Of a DNA stretch of 64,000 nt, positions 47,266 through 56,508 are shown one piece after another. The notes beneath the pieces were generated by a model, which was not told the DNA's origin, did no database searches, and saw only the letters and a list, made by a program, of their open reading frames with translations. This DNA is from Oxalobacteraceae bacterium CAVE-383. Its GTDB lineage: Bacteria > Pseudomonadota > Gammaproteobacteria > Burkholderiales > Burkholderiaceae_D. How positions within the stretch are numbered: position 1 is the stretch's first letter; every line of letters begins with the position of its first letter. The stretch covers positions 1,116,001-1,180,000 of the forward strand of contig REGP01000001.1 of assembly GCA_004134995.1 (NCBI GenBank). Reading direction: 5' to 3'. The position numbers and the translations under genes are program-made.

Positions 47266-48428
47266 ATCCGCATTTCCAGATCGACTCCAAGCTGCCGAGC
47301 GTCGGCACCAACATTTTCAGCCTCATGTCGGCGCTCGCCGTGGAAAAAAACGCGGTCAACCTGGGTCAGGGCTTTCCCGATTTCGATTGCGATCCGGCCC
47401 TGGTCGACGCGGTTGCCGGCGCCATGCGCGGCGGCATGAACCAGTATCCGCCGATGCCCGGCACGGCCGACCTGCGCACGGCGATCGCGGGCAAGATCGA
47501 GATGCAATACGGCCGCCGCTACGATCCGCTCACGGAAATAACCGTCACGGCCGGCGCCACCCAGGCCATCCTGACCGCCATTCTGTGCTGCGTGCGTCCG
47601 GGCGACGAGGTGATCGTCATCGAGCCCGCCTACGACAGCTATGTGCCCGCGATCGCGCTGGCCGGCGGCGTGCCGGTGTTTGTGCAGATGCGCGTCGGCC
47701 GCGCCCGGGAAGGCTATGCCATCCCCTGGGACAAGGTAGCCGCCGCGGTTTCGCCGAAAACCCGCCTGATCATCGTCAATTCGCCGCACAACCCGACCGG
47801 CTCGATACTACAGGCGGAAGACCTGGAAGCGCTGGGCGATATCGTGCGCGGCACCGATATCCTGATCCTGTCGGACGAGGTTTACGAACACATGGTGTAT
47901 GACCGGGCCCGGCATGAATCGCTGTCGCGCTATCCCGAGCTGGCCGGCCGCGCCTTCGTGGTGTCCAGTTTCGGCAAGACCTACCACGTTACGGGCTGGA
48001 AAATCGGCTATGTGGCGGCGCCGGCCGCGCTCAGCGCCGAATTCCGCAAAGTGCATCAATTCAATGTGTTCACCGTGAATACGCCGGTGCAGCACGGGAT
48101 GGCGGCCTATATGGCCGATCCGGCGCCCTATCGCGGCCTGCCGGCGTTTTATCAGCGCAAGCGCGATCTGTTTCGCGACGGCCTGAAAAACAGCCGCTTC
48201 AAGCTGCTGCCGTCGCCCGGCACTTATTTTCAGTGCGTCGATTACAGCGCCATCTCCGACTTGCCGGAAGCCGAATTTTCACGCTGGCTGACGAGCGAAA
48301 TCGGCGTCGCGGCAATTCCGGTGTCGGCGTTCTACAATGTCCCGAAGGAATCCGGCATTGTGCGTTTTTGTTTCGCCAAAAAGGACGAAACCCTGCGTCT
48401 GGCGCTGGAACGCCTGGCCAGGCTGTGA
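47262..48428 (+). CDS. PLP-dependent methionine-type aminotransferase (YbdL-like)
   Basis: Fold-type I aminotransferase of about 388 aa. It contains NLGQGFPDFDCDP, the PLP-stacking loop GATQAIL, IVNSPHNPTGS, LSDEVYEHMVYD and the PLP-lysine motif SSFGKTYHVTGWKIGY. The sequence is closest to the YbdL group, which transaminates methionine and aromatic amino acids with 2-oxo acids. The exact substrate is inference. Start ATG 47262 overlaps the PIN gene stop (ATGA), so I prefer it over ATG 47247, five codons earlier. Confidence 0.9.
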   Translation: MNPHFQIDSKLPSVGTNIFSLMSALAVEKNAVNLGQGFPDFDCDPALVDAVAGAMRGGMNQYPPMPGTADLRTAIAGKIEMQYGRRYDPLTEITVTAGATQAILTAILCCVRPGDEVIVIEPAYDSYVPAIALAGGVPVFVQMRVGRAREGYAIPWDKVAAAVSPKTRLIIVNSPHNPTGSILQAEDLEALGDIVRGTDILILSDEVYEHMVYDRARHESLSRYPELAGRAFVVSSFGKTYHVTGWKIGYVAAPAALSAEFRKVHQFNVFTVNTPVQHGMAAYMADPAPYRGLPAFYQRKRDLFRDGLKNSRFKLLPSPGTYFQCVDYSAISDLPEAEFSRWLTSEIGVAAIPVSAFYNVPKESGIVRFCFAKKDETLRLALERLARL

Positions 48429-48461
48429 AATTGTATTTATTTTTTTAGCAAAGGAATCTCG

Positions 48462-49154
48462 ATGATCGACGTCTACAGCTGGCCCACCCCGAACGGCCAT
48501 AAAGTGCACATCATGCTGGAGGAATGCGGTTTTCCCTATGCCGCCCATCCGATCAACATCGGCGGCGGCGACCAGTTCACGCCGGAATTCCTGGCCATTT
48601 CGCCCAATAACAAGATCCCTGCGATCGTCGACAGCGACGGCCCGGACGGCGAGCCGATTTCAATGTTCGAATCGGGCGCGATCCTGATCTACCTGGCCGG
48701 CAAGGCCGGCAAGCTGCTCGGCAAAACCGACCGCGAAAAATTCGATACGCTGCAATGGCTGATGTTCCAGATGGGCGGCCTCGGTCCGATGCTGGGCCAG
48801 GCGCATCATTTCCGCCTGTATGCGCCCGAGAAGATTGCCTATGCGATAGAGCGCTACACCAACGAAGCCAAGCGCCTGTATGGCGTCATGGACAGGCAGT
48901 TGGCGAAAACCGAATATCTGGCCGGCGACAATTACACCATTGCCGACATCGCCAGTTTTCCGTGGACCCGCTCCTACGCAAACCAGGGCGTTGCGCTGGA
49001 GGATTTCCCGCATGTGCAACGCTGGTTCAACGCGGTTGAATCGCGTCCGGCGGTGCAGCGTGGCGTCGCCGTGCTGGCGCATCTGCGCAAACCGCTGACC
49101 GACGACAAGGCGAAAGATACCTTGTTCGGCAGCACGCAATATATAAAGCGCTAA
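48462..49154 (+). CDS. Glutathione S-transferase, YfcG/YghU-like (Nu class)
   Basis: Uses glutathione for peroxide or disulfide reductase reactions. The 230-aa protein has an N-terminal thioredoxin-like domain with the Nu-class signature YSWPTPNGHKVHIMLEE, where Thr/Asn near residue 9-11 activates GSH. NNKIPAIVD and the FESGAILIYLA GSH-binding turn follow, then a helical C-terminal domain (YTIADIASFPW). The stop overlaps the arfB start (TAATG). Confidence 0.9.
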   Translation: MIDVYSWPTPNGHKVHIMLEECGFPYAAHPINIGGGDQFTPEFLAISPNNKIPAIVDSDGPDGEPISMFESGAILIYLAGKAGKLLGKTDREKFDTLQWLMFQMGGLGPMLGQAHHFRLYAPEKIAYAIERYTNEAKRLYGVMDRQLAKTEYLAGDNYTIADIASFPWTRSYANQGVALEDFPHVQRWFNAVESRPAVQRGVAVLAHLRKPLTDDKAKDTLFGSTQYIKR

Positions 49155-49621
49155 TGACAGAGACGACAGAGACGAAGGACGCAGCGGATACGGCCCCCGC
49201 CGTTCCTGCCCGTTCCTTCCGCAATCTGCCGCCGGTGCCGGAAAGCGAAGTCGAGATCACCGCGATTCGCGCCCAGGGCGCCGGCGGCCAGAACGTCAAC
49301 AAGGTATCGAGCGCAATTCACTTGCGCTTCGCAATCCGGCCGTCTTCACTGCCGGACCAGATCAAGCAGCGCCTGCTGGCGCTGAACGACCAGCGCATCA
49401 CCAAGGACGGCGTGGTGGTGATCAAATCGCAAGTTCACAGAAGCCAAGAAAAAAATCGCGCGGACGCGCTGCAAAAACTGAATGAACTGATCGCCGGCGT
49501 CGCGCTGGTGCCCAAGGCGCGGCGGGCGACCAAGCCGACGCACAGTTCGCAGGCCAAGCGGCTGGAAGGAAAGAACCTGCGCGGGCAGGTGAAAAGCATG
49601 CGGGGAAAAGTGCGGGATTAA
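49154..49621 (+). CDS. arfB: Alternative ribosome-rescue factor ArfB (YaeJ)
   Basis: Peptidyl-tRNA hydrolase that frees ribosomes stalled at the 3' end of mRNAs lacking a stop codon. This 155-aa protein has the release-factor motif GAGGQNVNKVSSAIHLRF with GGQ at 44-46. A basic, Lys/Arg-rich C-terminal tail (about 120-155) enters the empty mRNA channel. An N-terminal stretch of about 25 Thr/Glu/Ala-rich residues precedes the domain. Translation is coupled to the GST gene. Confidence 0.94.
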   Translation: MTETTETKDAADTAPAVPARSFRNLPPVPESEVEITAIRAQGAGGQNVNKVSSAIHLRFAIRPSSLPDQIKQRLLALNDQRITKDGVVVIKSQVHRSQEKNRADALQKLNELIAGVALVPKARRATKPTHSSQAKRLEGKNLRGQVKSMRGKVRD

Positions 49622-49673
49622 GGCTTCGAATCAAGGCTGCGAATCAATGATGCGAATCAAGGCTGCAAATCCA
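49622..49673. repeat. 13-bp tandem repeat, four units
   Basis: Directly after the arfB stop codon there are four 13-bp units with no gaps: GGCTTCGAATCAA, GGCTGCGAATCAA, TGATGCGAATCAA and GGCTGCAAATCCA. Units 1-2 differ at one position, units 2-3 at three. The array lies between two converging genes (arfB and the MaoC-like gene). Confidence 0.85.
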
Positions 49674-49680
49674 GGAAAAA

Positions 49681-50133
49681 CTAATAACGCCGGAATATCG
49701 CCTCGGCCACGCAAACCGGTTTCGCTTCGCCTTCGCGCTCGACGCTCACTTCCCAGATCATTTCGGCGCCGCCCGGGATATCGGTCACGTCCAGCAGCTT
49801 CAAATGTCCGCGCACCCTGTCGCCAACCGGCAACGGCGCCGGAAAACGCACCCGGTTCAGGCCGTAATTGACCATCATCCTGACATCGCTCATCCGGATC
49901 GTTTCACCGAAAAAACGCGGCAGCAGCGCCAGCGTCAGAAAACCATGCGCCACCGTGCCGCCATAGGGCAATTCACGCCTGCTGCGTTCGACGTCGACAT
50001 GAATCCATTGCCGGTCGCCGGTCGCCTCGGCGAACCGGTCTACCTGCTGCTGCTCCACCGTCAGCCAGTCCGATACCGCGACTTCGCTGCCGACCATTTG
50101 CTTCAACTGCGCCAGGCTGCCGATTTCAATCAT
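49681..50133 (-). CDS. MaoC-like (R)-hydratase family protein
   Basis: 150-aa single hotdog domain of the MaoC/NodN dehydratase group, which adds or removes water on enoyl-CoA-type substrates. The hydratase signature is visible: VDRFAEATGDRQWIHVD (Asp/His pair), followed by YGGTVAHGFLTLAL. The partner substrate is not known. With PHA genes nearby it could supply (R)-3-hydroxyacyl-CoA, as PhaJ does, but the sequence looks more like the NodN subgroup. The start lies 3 bp after the stop of the upstream DUF4870-like gene. Confidence 0.85.
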   Translation of the reverse strand: MIEIGSLAQLKQMVGSEVAVSDWLTVEQQQVDRFAEATGDRQWIHVDVERSRRELPYGGTVAHGFLTLALLPRFFGETIRMSDVRMMVNYGLNRVRFPAPLPVGDRVRGHLKLLDVTDIPGGAEMIWEVSVEREGEAKPVCVAEAIFRRY

Positions 50134-50136
50134 GCA

Positions 50137-50523
50137 TCAGCCCGCGCCGCCCGGCATCGGCCGGTCTTCGTTCAGATAAATCAGGCCCTTGATCAGGCGA
50201 TATGCCTTCCAGATCCAGGCCAGCGCCCAGATCAACCAAGCCAGCGGCATCAGGACAAATGTGAAAAAAGGCACGAATCCGAAGGCGACCCATCCGAAAT
50301 ACCACCAGAACGAGCGGATTTGCCAACTGTGATGCGTGGCGACGATCGTACCGGCGGCATCGCCGCGCTTGATGTAATTGACGATCAGGGGAATGAACGA
50401 GAGCATGCCCAGCGAAAATATCAGGCTCAGTCCGTGAAAAATGTACAGCCAGCGCGCCAGCGACTTTTGCGCCTGGTCCAGCGGTGCGTACGGTGGCACA
50501 TCCATTACCAGTTCATCAGCCAT
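50137..50523 (-). CDS. DUF4870-like small membrane protein
   Basis: 128-aa protein with about three hydrophobic helices (roughly 27-50, 72-92, 95-112) and the pattern LSLIFSLGMLSFIPLIVNYIKR, then a HHSWQIRSFWWYF region. The latter resembles DUF4870-type membrane proteins. Function unknown. It appears co-transcribed with the MaoC-like gene just downstream. Confidence 0.7.
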   Translation of the reverse strand: MADELVMDVPPYAPLDQAQKSLARWLYIFHGLSLIFSLGMLSFIPLIVNYIKRGDAAGTIVATHHSWQIRSFWWYFGWVAFGFVPFFTFVLMPLAWLIWALAWIWKAYRLIKGLIYLNEDRPMPGGAG

Positions 50524-50583
50524 ATTCCTTCTCCTGAAAGAGTGGATTGTAAGTCTTGCAAGGTATGAATCGCACGGCGCGAA

Positions 50584-51441
50584 TCAGGCGAACAACGACA
50601 AGATGCCATCCAATCCGACAAAATTCAAGGCCACGCCGGCCTGCCTGCGCACCACCGGCTTGGCGCGGAAGGCCACCGACATGCCGGCGATGCCCATCAT
50701 CTTGAGGTCGTTGGCGCCGTCGCCCATGACGATGGCCTGCCGCGCCGAACAACCCAGTGCGGCGCATACGCGCTCCACCGTGCGCTGCTTTTCCTCGGCG
50801 TCGACAATGCCGCCGATCACGCGGCCGGTCAGCTTGCCGTTGTCGATTTCCAGCACATTGGCATGGGTGTAATCGAGTCCCAGCCGTTCCTGCATGCGCT
50901 CGGTAAAAAAAGTAAAGCCGCCCGAAACCAGCAGCGTCTTCAGGCCGGCTTCCTTGATCGCGTTCAGCATCGGCTGCGCGCCCATCGACAGCCGCAGGCG
51001 CTCGTCATACACCCGCTGCAATGCCGATGCATCCAGTCCCTTGAGCAGGGCCACGCGCCGCGTCAGGCTTTCCCGGAATTCGATTTCGCCGCGCATCGCG
51101 GCTTCGGTAATCGCCGCCACCTGCGGCTTCAAGCCCTGCATATCGGCGATTTCGTCGATGCATTCGATGGTGATCAGGGTCGAATCCATGTCCATCGCCA
51201 GCAGCTTGAAATCGGCCAGGGCCGGCTGGCGCTCGAACAGCGCATAGTCGAGCTGCAGCGCCAGGCATATCTCATCGAGCGCAGCCAGGCCGCCTTCGCC
51301 TTCTTCGCTCAAGCGCACGCCCTCGACGCGCCATGCATGCGGGCCGATGGCCAGCGGCTGCCGCGCTTCGGCGCAGGCCGCGGCAACCACCTTGGCGATG
51401 GCCGCAGTATCGGGATTCAAGCCTTGCAAAATCAGATTCAT
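50584..51441 (-). CDS. serB: Phosphoserine phosphatase SerB
   Basis: Last step of serine synthesis: phosphoserine to serine. HAD-superfamily enzyme of 285 aa with an N-terminal regulatory-type region (about 1-75). The catalytic motif DMDSTLI has nucleophile Asp84 and acid Asp86. The cap motif ECIDEIAD, LVSGGFTFFTERM and GDGANDLKMM (Mg-binding) follow. All key residues are intact. It lies 54 bp downstream of mfd. Confidence 0.96.
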   Translation of the reverse strand: MNLILQGLNPDTAAIAKVVAAACAEARQPLAIGPHAWRVEGVRLSEEGEGGLAALDEICLALQLDYALFERQPALADFKLLAMDMDSTLITIECIDEIADMQGLKPQVAAITEAAMRGEIEFRESLTRRVALLKGLDASALQRVYDERLRLSMGAQPMLNAIKEAGLKTLLVSGGFTFFTERMQERLGLDYTHANVLEIDNGKLTGRVIGGIVDAEEKQRTVERVCAALGCSARQAIVMGDGANDLKMMGIAGMSVAFRAKPVVRRQAGVALNFVGLDGILSLFA

Positions 51442-51495
51442 GGATAATATTCGTTTGTTTTCTGTATTCGTTAATTATTCAGCCAGGCGCCCGGC

Positions 51496-54400
51496 TCAGC
51501 CCAGCAGCGCCCGGATGGTCGCCTTCACCTGCGCCACCCTGGCGCCCAGGTCCGGCATATTGGCGGTAATGCGCAGCTTATCCTGTCCGTTGAGCTTGAT
51601 GTGGCGGTTTTTCTGGATCAGCTCGATGATGCGCATCGCATCGATCGGCGGATTCGGCACGAATTGCAGCAGCGCCGCATCGGCATGCGCGTCGATCTTG
51701 ACGATGCCCGCCGCCTTCGCGGCAATCCGCAGGCGATGCGTTTCGACCAGCGCCTTGGCCACGTCCGGCAGCTTGCCGAAACGGTCGATCAATTCTTCCT
51801 GCAGATCGTCAACCGCCTCCGCCGTCTTGCAATTGGCGAAACGCTTGTACAGCGACAGGCGCTCGTGCACGTCGCCGCAATATTCGTTCGGCAGCAGCGC
51901 CGGCACATGCAGATTGATCTCGGTGGTCGACGCCAGCGGCGCGGCCAGATCCGGCTCCTGGCCGTTCTTCATCGCGCGCACGGCTTCATTGAGCATGTCG
52001 GAATACATCTGGAAACCGATCTCGTGCATCTCGCCGGATTGATTGTCGCCCAGCACCTCGCCGGCACCGCGGATTTCCAGGTCGTGCATCGCCAGGTAAA
52101 AACCGCTGCCCAGCTCTTCCATCTGCTGGATCGCTTCCAGCCGCCGCTGCGCCTGCTTGGCCAGGCCCTGCACGTCGTGCACCAGCAGATAGGCGTAGGC
52201 CTGGTGATGTGAACGCCCGACCCGGCCGCGCAATTGATGCAGCTGCGCCAGGCCGAACTTGTCGGCGCGATGCATGATGATGGTGTTGGCGGTCGGCACG
52301 TCGATGCCGGTTTCGATAATGGTGGTGCACAGCAGGATATTGAAGCGCTGCGCCACGAAATCGCGCATCACCTTTTCCAGATCGCGCTCGTGCATCTGGC
52401 CGTGCGCCACCGCGATGCGCGCTTCCGGCAGCAGCGCTTCGAGCATGGCCTTGCGGTTTTCGATGGTGTCGACTTCGTTATGCAGGAAATACACCTGGCC
52501 GCCGCGCTTGAGTTCGCGCAGGCAGGCTTCGCGGATCACGGATTCGCCCTCGCTGCGCACGAAGGTCTTGATCGCCAGCCGTTTCTGCGGCGCGGTGGCG
52601 ATGATCGAAAACTCGCGCAAGCCTTCCAGCGCCATGCCCAAGGTGCGCGGAATCGGCGTGGCGGTCAGCGTCAGCACATCCACCTCGGCGCGCAAGGCCT
52701 TCAGCGCTTCTTTCTGGCGCACGCCGAAGCGGTGTTCTTCGTCGATGATGACAAGACCAAGGCGCGAAAACTTGATATCGTCCGACAGCAGCTTGTGGGT
52801 GCCGATCACGATATCGAGCGTGCCGTCCGCCATGCCCTTGATGGCCTGGGCGATTTCCTTGCCGGAGCGGAAACGCGACAGCTCGGCAATCTTGACCGGC
52901 CAGTCGGCGAAGCGGTCGGCAAAGGTCTGCGCATGCTGCTCGGCCAGCAAGGTGGTGGGCGCCAGGATCGCCACCTGCTTGCCGCCGAGCACCGCCACGA
53001 AGGCAGCGCGCAGGGCCACTTCGGTCTTGCCGAAACCGACGTCGCCGCAGATCAGCCGGTCCATCGGCGTGCCGCTGGTCATATCCTTGATCACGGCGCT
53101 GATCGCGGCGGCCTGGTCGGGCGTTTCCTCGAAACCGAAACTTTCGGAAAACGCCTGGTAATCGTGCGCCGAATATTCGAATGCATGCCCTTTGCGCAAG
53201 GCCCGCCGCGCATACAGATTGAGCAGTTCGGCGGCGGTGTCGCGCACCTGCTGCGCGGCGCGGCGCTTGGCCTTTTCCCATTGTCCGGAACCGAGCGCGT
53301 GCAAAGGCGCATCTTCCGGCGATGCGCCCGAATAGCGCGCGATCACGTGCAATTGCGAAACCGGCACATACAGCTTGGTTTCCTTGGCGTATTCCAGATG
53401 CAGGAATTCGGTTTCGCCTTCGCCCAGGTCCATGCTGGTCAGGCCCATGTAGCGGCCGATGCCATGGTTCGCATGCACCACCGGATCGCCGATCTTGAGC
53501 TCCGACAGATCGCGCACCATGGCCTCGACCTGGGTCGCGCCCTCCTGCTTCTTGCGGCCGGCGCGGCGGCCGGAGCCGGCATACAGCTCGGTCTCGGTAA
53601 TGAAGGCCAGGCGTTCGGCGCCGGCCAGCCATTCGAAGCCGGCCTGCAGCGGCGCCACGCCCAGCGCCAGGCGCGCGCTCGACGACTCGAAATCGGCAAA
53701 GCCCTCGACCGGCGTCAGGGCGATCTGGTATTCGTTGAAATATTGCTGCAGCGTTTCGCGGCGGCCATTCGATTCGGCGCAGATCATGACGCGTTGATCG
53801 CTCTTGAGCAGATAGGCGCGCAGATTGGCCAGCGCATCGTCCATGCGGCGGTTCACCGCGATATTCGGCAACGGGGCCGACAATTCGGACGGCGCATCGT
53901 CCTTCTGGATGCCCCAGCGGCCGAACGGCTTGACCGCGCCGAAGAAATCCTCGCTGCCCAGGAACAGCTGTTCGGGCGGCAGCAGCGGCCGCTCGCGGTC
54001 GGATTTCAGGAAGTTGTAGCGCGAGCGCGTATCGGCCCAGAAACGGGCGATGGTCTGGTCGATGTCGCCGACCAGCGCAAAGGTGGCGTCGGCCGGCAGA
54101 TACTCGAACAGCGTCGCGGTCTGCTCGAAAAACAGCGGCAGATAATATTCGATGCCGGCCGAAGCGATGCCGTTGCCGATATCCTTGTAGATCGCCGAAC
54201 GCGACGGATCGCCCTCGAACACTTCGCGCCAGCGGCGGCGGAATGCGGTGCGCACGGTCTCGTCCATCGGAAATTCACGCCCGGGCAGCAGGCGCAATTG
54301 CCTGACCGGATACAGTGAACGCTGGGTGTCGGCATCGAAACTGCGAATCGATTCGATGGTGTCGCCAAACAGATCCAGCCGATACGGCAGCACCGAACCC

Positions 54401-54951
54401 ATCGCGAAAATATCGATCAGGCCGCCGCGCACCGAATATTCGCCCGGCGACATGACCTGCGCCACGTGCGCATAGCCGGCCAGCGTCAGTTGCGCCCTGA
54501 GTCTGGCCTCGTCGAGCTTTTCGCCTTGCTTGAAAAAGAAGGTATACGCCGCCAGAAAAGCCGGCGGCGCCATGCGCAGCAATGCGGTGGTGGCCGGCAC
54601 GATCAGCACATCGCACTGCCCGTTTTGCACTTCGTACAACGTCGCCAATCGCTCCGATACCAGATCCTGGTGTGGCGAAAAGGCGTCGTACGGCAAGGTT
54701 TCCCAGTCGGGCAGCAGATGGCAGCGCAGCGGATCGGCGTTGTCGCCGCCGCCGTTTTCAAACCATGGAATTTCGGCGCGCAGGCGCTGCGCCTCGGTGG
54801 CGCCGGCAACCACGATGGTCAGCATGCGGCCCTGCGCCTTGAGCGCCGCCGCGGCTTGCGCCAGCACGCAGGCGTCGGCCGAACCGTGCAAGGCCGGCAG
54901 GACAAAACGCGCGCCAGGTTTGGGAAGGGACTTTTTTAAGTCAAAGGACAT
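51496..54951 (-). CDS. mfd: Transcription-repair coupling factor Mfd
   Basis: Translocase that removes RNA polymerase stalled at DNA lesions and recruits UvrA. The 1151 aa are normal. The UvrB-homology module is N-terminal, followed by the RNAP-interacting CarD-like domain with EGATQVEAMVRDLSELKIGDPVVHANHGIGRYMGL spread over about 475-510. The RecG-like translocase has Walker A GDVGFGKTE (about 636) and Walker B DEEHRFG (about 735). The TRG region and a C-terminal regulatory domain complete it. It is divergent from ispD-ispF across an inverted repeat. Confidence 0.98.
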   Translation of the reverse strand: MSFDLKKSLPKPGARFVLPALHGSADACVLAQAAAALKAQGRMLTIVVAGATEAQRLRAEIPWFENGGGDNADPLRCHLLPDWETLPYDAFSPHQDLVSERLATLYEVQNGQCDVLIVPATTALLRMAPPAFLAAYTFFFKQGEKLDEARLRAQLTLAGYAHVAQVMSPGEYSVRGGLIDIFAMGSVLPYRLDLFGDTIESIRSFDADTQRSLYPVRQLRLLPGREFPMDETVRTAFRRRWREVFEGDPSRSAIYKDIGNGIASAGIEYYLPLFFEQTATLFEYLPADATFALVGDIDQTIARFWADTRSRYNFLKSDRERPLLPPEQLFLGSEDFFGAVKPFGRWGIQKDDAPSELSAPLPNIAVNRRMDDALANLRAYLLKSDQRVMICAESNGRRETLQQYFNEYQIALTPVEGFADFESSSARLALGVAPLQAGFEWLAGAERLAFITETELYAGSGRRAGRKKQEGATQVEAMVRDLSELKIGDPVVHANHGIGRYMGLTSMDLGEGETEFLHLEYAKETKLYVPVSQLHVIARYSGASPEDAPLHALGSGQWEKAKRRAAQQVRDTAAELLNLYARRALRKGHAFEYSAHDYQAFSESFGFEETPDQAAAISAVIKDMTSGTPMDRLICGDVGFGKTEVALRAAFVAVLGGKQVAILAPTTLLAEQHAQTFADRFADWPVKIAELSRFRSGKEIAQAIKGMADGTLDIVIGTHKLLSDDIKFSRLGLVIIDEEHRFGVRQKEALKALRAEVDVLTLTATPIPRTLGMALEGLREFSIIATAPQKRLAIKTFVRSEGESVIREACLRELKRGGQVYFLHNEVDTIENRKAMLEALLPEARIAVAHGQMHERDLEKVMRDFVAQRFNILLCTTIIETGIDVPTANTIIMHRADKFGLAQLHQLRGRVGRSHHQAYAYLLVHDVQGLAKQAQRRLEAIQQMEELGSGFYLAMHDLEIRGAGEVLGDNQSGEMHEIGFQMYSDMLNEAVRAMKNGQEPDLAAPLASTTEINLHVPALLPNEYCGDVHERLSLYKRFANCKTAEAVDDLQEELIDRFGKLPDVAKALVETHRLRIAAKAAGIVKIDAHADAALLQFVPNPPIDAMRIIELIQKNRHIKLNGQDKLRITANMPDLGARVAQVKATIRALLG

Positions 54952-54981
54952 CGAAACTCATTTCATCGTATACGGCGCAAC

Positions 54982-55083
54982 AGCCAAATTAATTGCTTTT
55001 AGAACGCAATTCATAAATCTGCTTAAATCGTCCATTCGCGATTTTTCTTACTTATGAATTGCGTTCTAATGCATCATTTGGCT
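54982..55083. repeat. Long interrupted inverted repeat between mfd and ispD
   Basis: An exact 18-bp arm TTAGAACGCAATTCATAA (54999-55016) is repeated in inverse at 55052-55069. Outside it, AGCCAAAT (54982-54989) pairs with ATTTGGCT (55076-55083). The central unpaired part is 35 bp. The right arm overlaps a likely ispD promoter (TTGCGT 55059-55064, 18-bp spacer, TATAAA 55083-55088). Confidence 0.85.
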
Positions 55084-55088
55084 ATAAA
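55059..55088 (+). promoter_or_regulatory. Possible promoter for ispD-ispF
   Basis: TTGCGT (55059-55064), 18-bp spacer and TATAAA (55083-55088), 70 bp upstream of the ispD start. The -35 lies inside the right arm of the inverted repeat, so a protein bound there would control ispD. Confidence 0.5.
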
Positions 55089-55157
55089 ATTCAGCCTCGC
55101 ATTATAAACGAAGGGCCCGGATTGGCCGTCGCCACGCATCGTTACGAATCGCCACGA

Positions 55158-55859
55158 ATGACAACACCCCGCTATTTCGCATTGATCCCCGCCGCCGGCA
55201 TTGGCGCGCGCGTCGGCGCGGCCAGTCCGAAACAATATTTGCCGCTGGCGGGCAAACCGATGTTGCTGCACAGCCTGGAAACCTTTGCCGCGGCGCCGGC
55301 GATCTCGCATATCTACGTCATCGTCAGCGCCGAGGACCCGCACATCGGCACGCTGATGGCCGAAGCGCCGCATCTGTCCGAGCGCGTCACGGTTATCCGC
55401 GCCGGCGCCGCGACGCGCCAGGAAACGGTGCGCAACGGCCTGCAGAAACTGCAGGAATACATTGCCGACGACGACTGGGTGCTGGTGCACGACGCCGCCC
55501 GCCCCGGCCTGGACGCCGGCCTGCTGCGCCAATTGATGCAAACGCTGCGCGAAGACGCGGTCGGCGGCCTGCTGGCCCTGCCGGTGGTGGACACCGTCAA
55601 GCGCAGCATCGGCGACTGCGCCCAGGAAACGGTGCCGCGCGCCGATCTCTGGACCGCCCAGACGCCGCAGATGTTTCGCTATCAATTGCTGCTGAGCGCA
55701 TTGAAGCAGGCGCCGCTGCATTTGATTACCGACGACGCCAGCGCCATCGAAATGATGGGCCTGCATCCGAAACTGGTGCCCGGCAGCCTGCGCAATTTCA
55801 AAGTGACGCTGCCCAGCGACATGCTGATGGCGGAGCAATTACTGAAAGGAACCGCATGA
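55158..55859 (+). CDS. ispD: 2-C-methyl-D-erythritol 4-phosphate cytidylyltransferase IspD
   Basis: Third MEP pathway step: joins CTP and MEP. The 233-aa Rossmann-like nucleotidyltransferase begins with [23 protein letters not shown] (CTP-binding Gly-rich loop with Arg and Lys). [10 protein letters not shown] and VDTVKRS follow, all expected. The frame is open upstream to 55059 but ATG 55158 gives the family start. It overlaps ispF by 4 bp. Confidence 0.96.
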   Translation: MTTPRYFALIPAAGIGARVGAASPKQYLPLAGKPMLLHSLETFAAAPAISHIYVIVSAEDPHIGTLMAEAPHLSERVTVIRAGAATRQETVRNGLQKLQEYIADDDWVLVHDAARPGLDAGLLRQLMQTLREDAVGGLLALPVVDTVKRSIGDCAQETVPRADLWTAQTPQMFRYQLLLSALKQAPLHLITDDASAIEMMGLHPKLVPGSLRNFKVTLPSDMLMAEQLLKGTA

Positions 55860-56356
55860 TGGGACAGCCGTTTGCCTTCCGCATCGGCCAGGGCTACGAC
55901 TGCCATGCCCTGGTGGCCGGCCGCAAGCTGATCCTCGGCGGCGTGGAGATTGCGCATCCGACCGGACTGAAAGGCCATTCCGATGCCGACGCGCTGTTGC
56001 ATGCGGTGATCGACGCCTTGTTCGGCGCGGCCGCGCTGGGTGATATCGGACATCATTTTCCGGATACCGACAGCCGTTTTGCCGGCGCCGATTCGCGGGT
56101 ATTGTTGCGCGAAGCCGGCAAGAAAGTAGCGGCCGCAGGTTATCGAATTGGCAACATTGACGCCACAATCATCGCCCAGGCGCCCAAAATGGCGCCGCAT
56201 ATCGCACTGATGATTACCAATATTGCAACAGACCTCGATTTAGCCCCTTCCCAGGTGAGCGTAAAGGCCAAAACCAATGAAAAATTGGGGTGGCTGGGAC
56301 GTGAGGAAGGCATCGCAACACAGGCAATCGCACTTATTTATCACGAAACTGAATAA
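55856..56356 (+). CDS. ispF: 2-C-methyl-D-erythritol 2,4-cyclodiphosphate synthase IspF
   Basis: Fifth MEP step: cyclises CDP-ME-2-phosphate with release of CMP. The 166-aa protein has zinc ligands in GYDCHAL (Asp and His) and [32 protein letters not shown] (residues about 40-72, read as two segments). The trimer-interface [19 protein letters not shown] follows. Two adjacent ATGs (55856, 55859) overlap the ispD stop. The only other MEP gene seen in the window is dxr. Confidence 0.96.
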   Translation: MMGQPFAFRIGQGYDCHALVAGRKLILGGVEIAHPTGLKGHSDADALLHAVIDALFGAAALGDIGHHFPDTDSRFAGADSRVLLREAGKKVAAAGYRIGNIDATIIAQAPKMAPHIALMITNIATDLDLAPSQVSVKAKTNEKLGWLGREEGIATQAIALIYHETE

Positions 56357-56392
56357 ATCGATATAAAATAGTTGTGTGCAGGGTTTATCTTG

Positions 56393-56398
56393 TATAAT
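56393..56398 (+). promoter_or_regulatory. -10 element of the cold-shock gene promoter
   Basis: Perfect TATAAT at 56393-56398. Candidate -35 sequences are AGTTGT (56370-56375, 17-bp spacer) or TTGTGT (56372-56377, 15-bp spacer). The resulting mRNA leader would be about 105 nt, long for a 68-aa gene and typical of cspA-type genes whose leaders respond to temperature. Confidence 0.6.
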
Positions 56399-56508
56399 TC
56401 ACAAATCGTTAAGATTCCAGCTAGAAGAGCGGTATAGTCTGTCATTCCTGTCTTGGTTTTAAACGATATAACGGGCATATGCCCAAATTAACTGAAATAG
56501 GAATTGCA

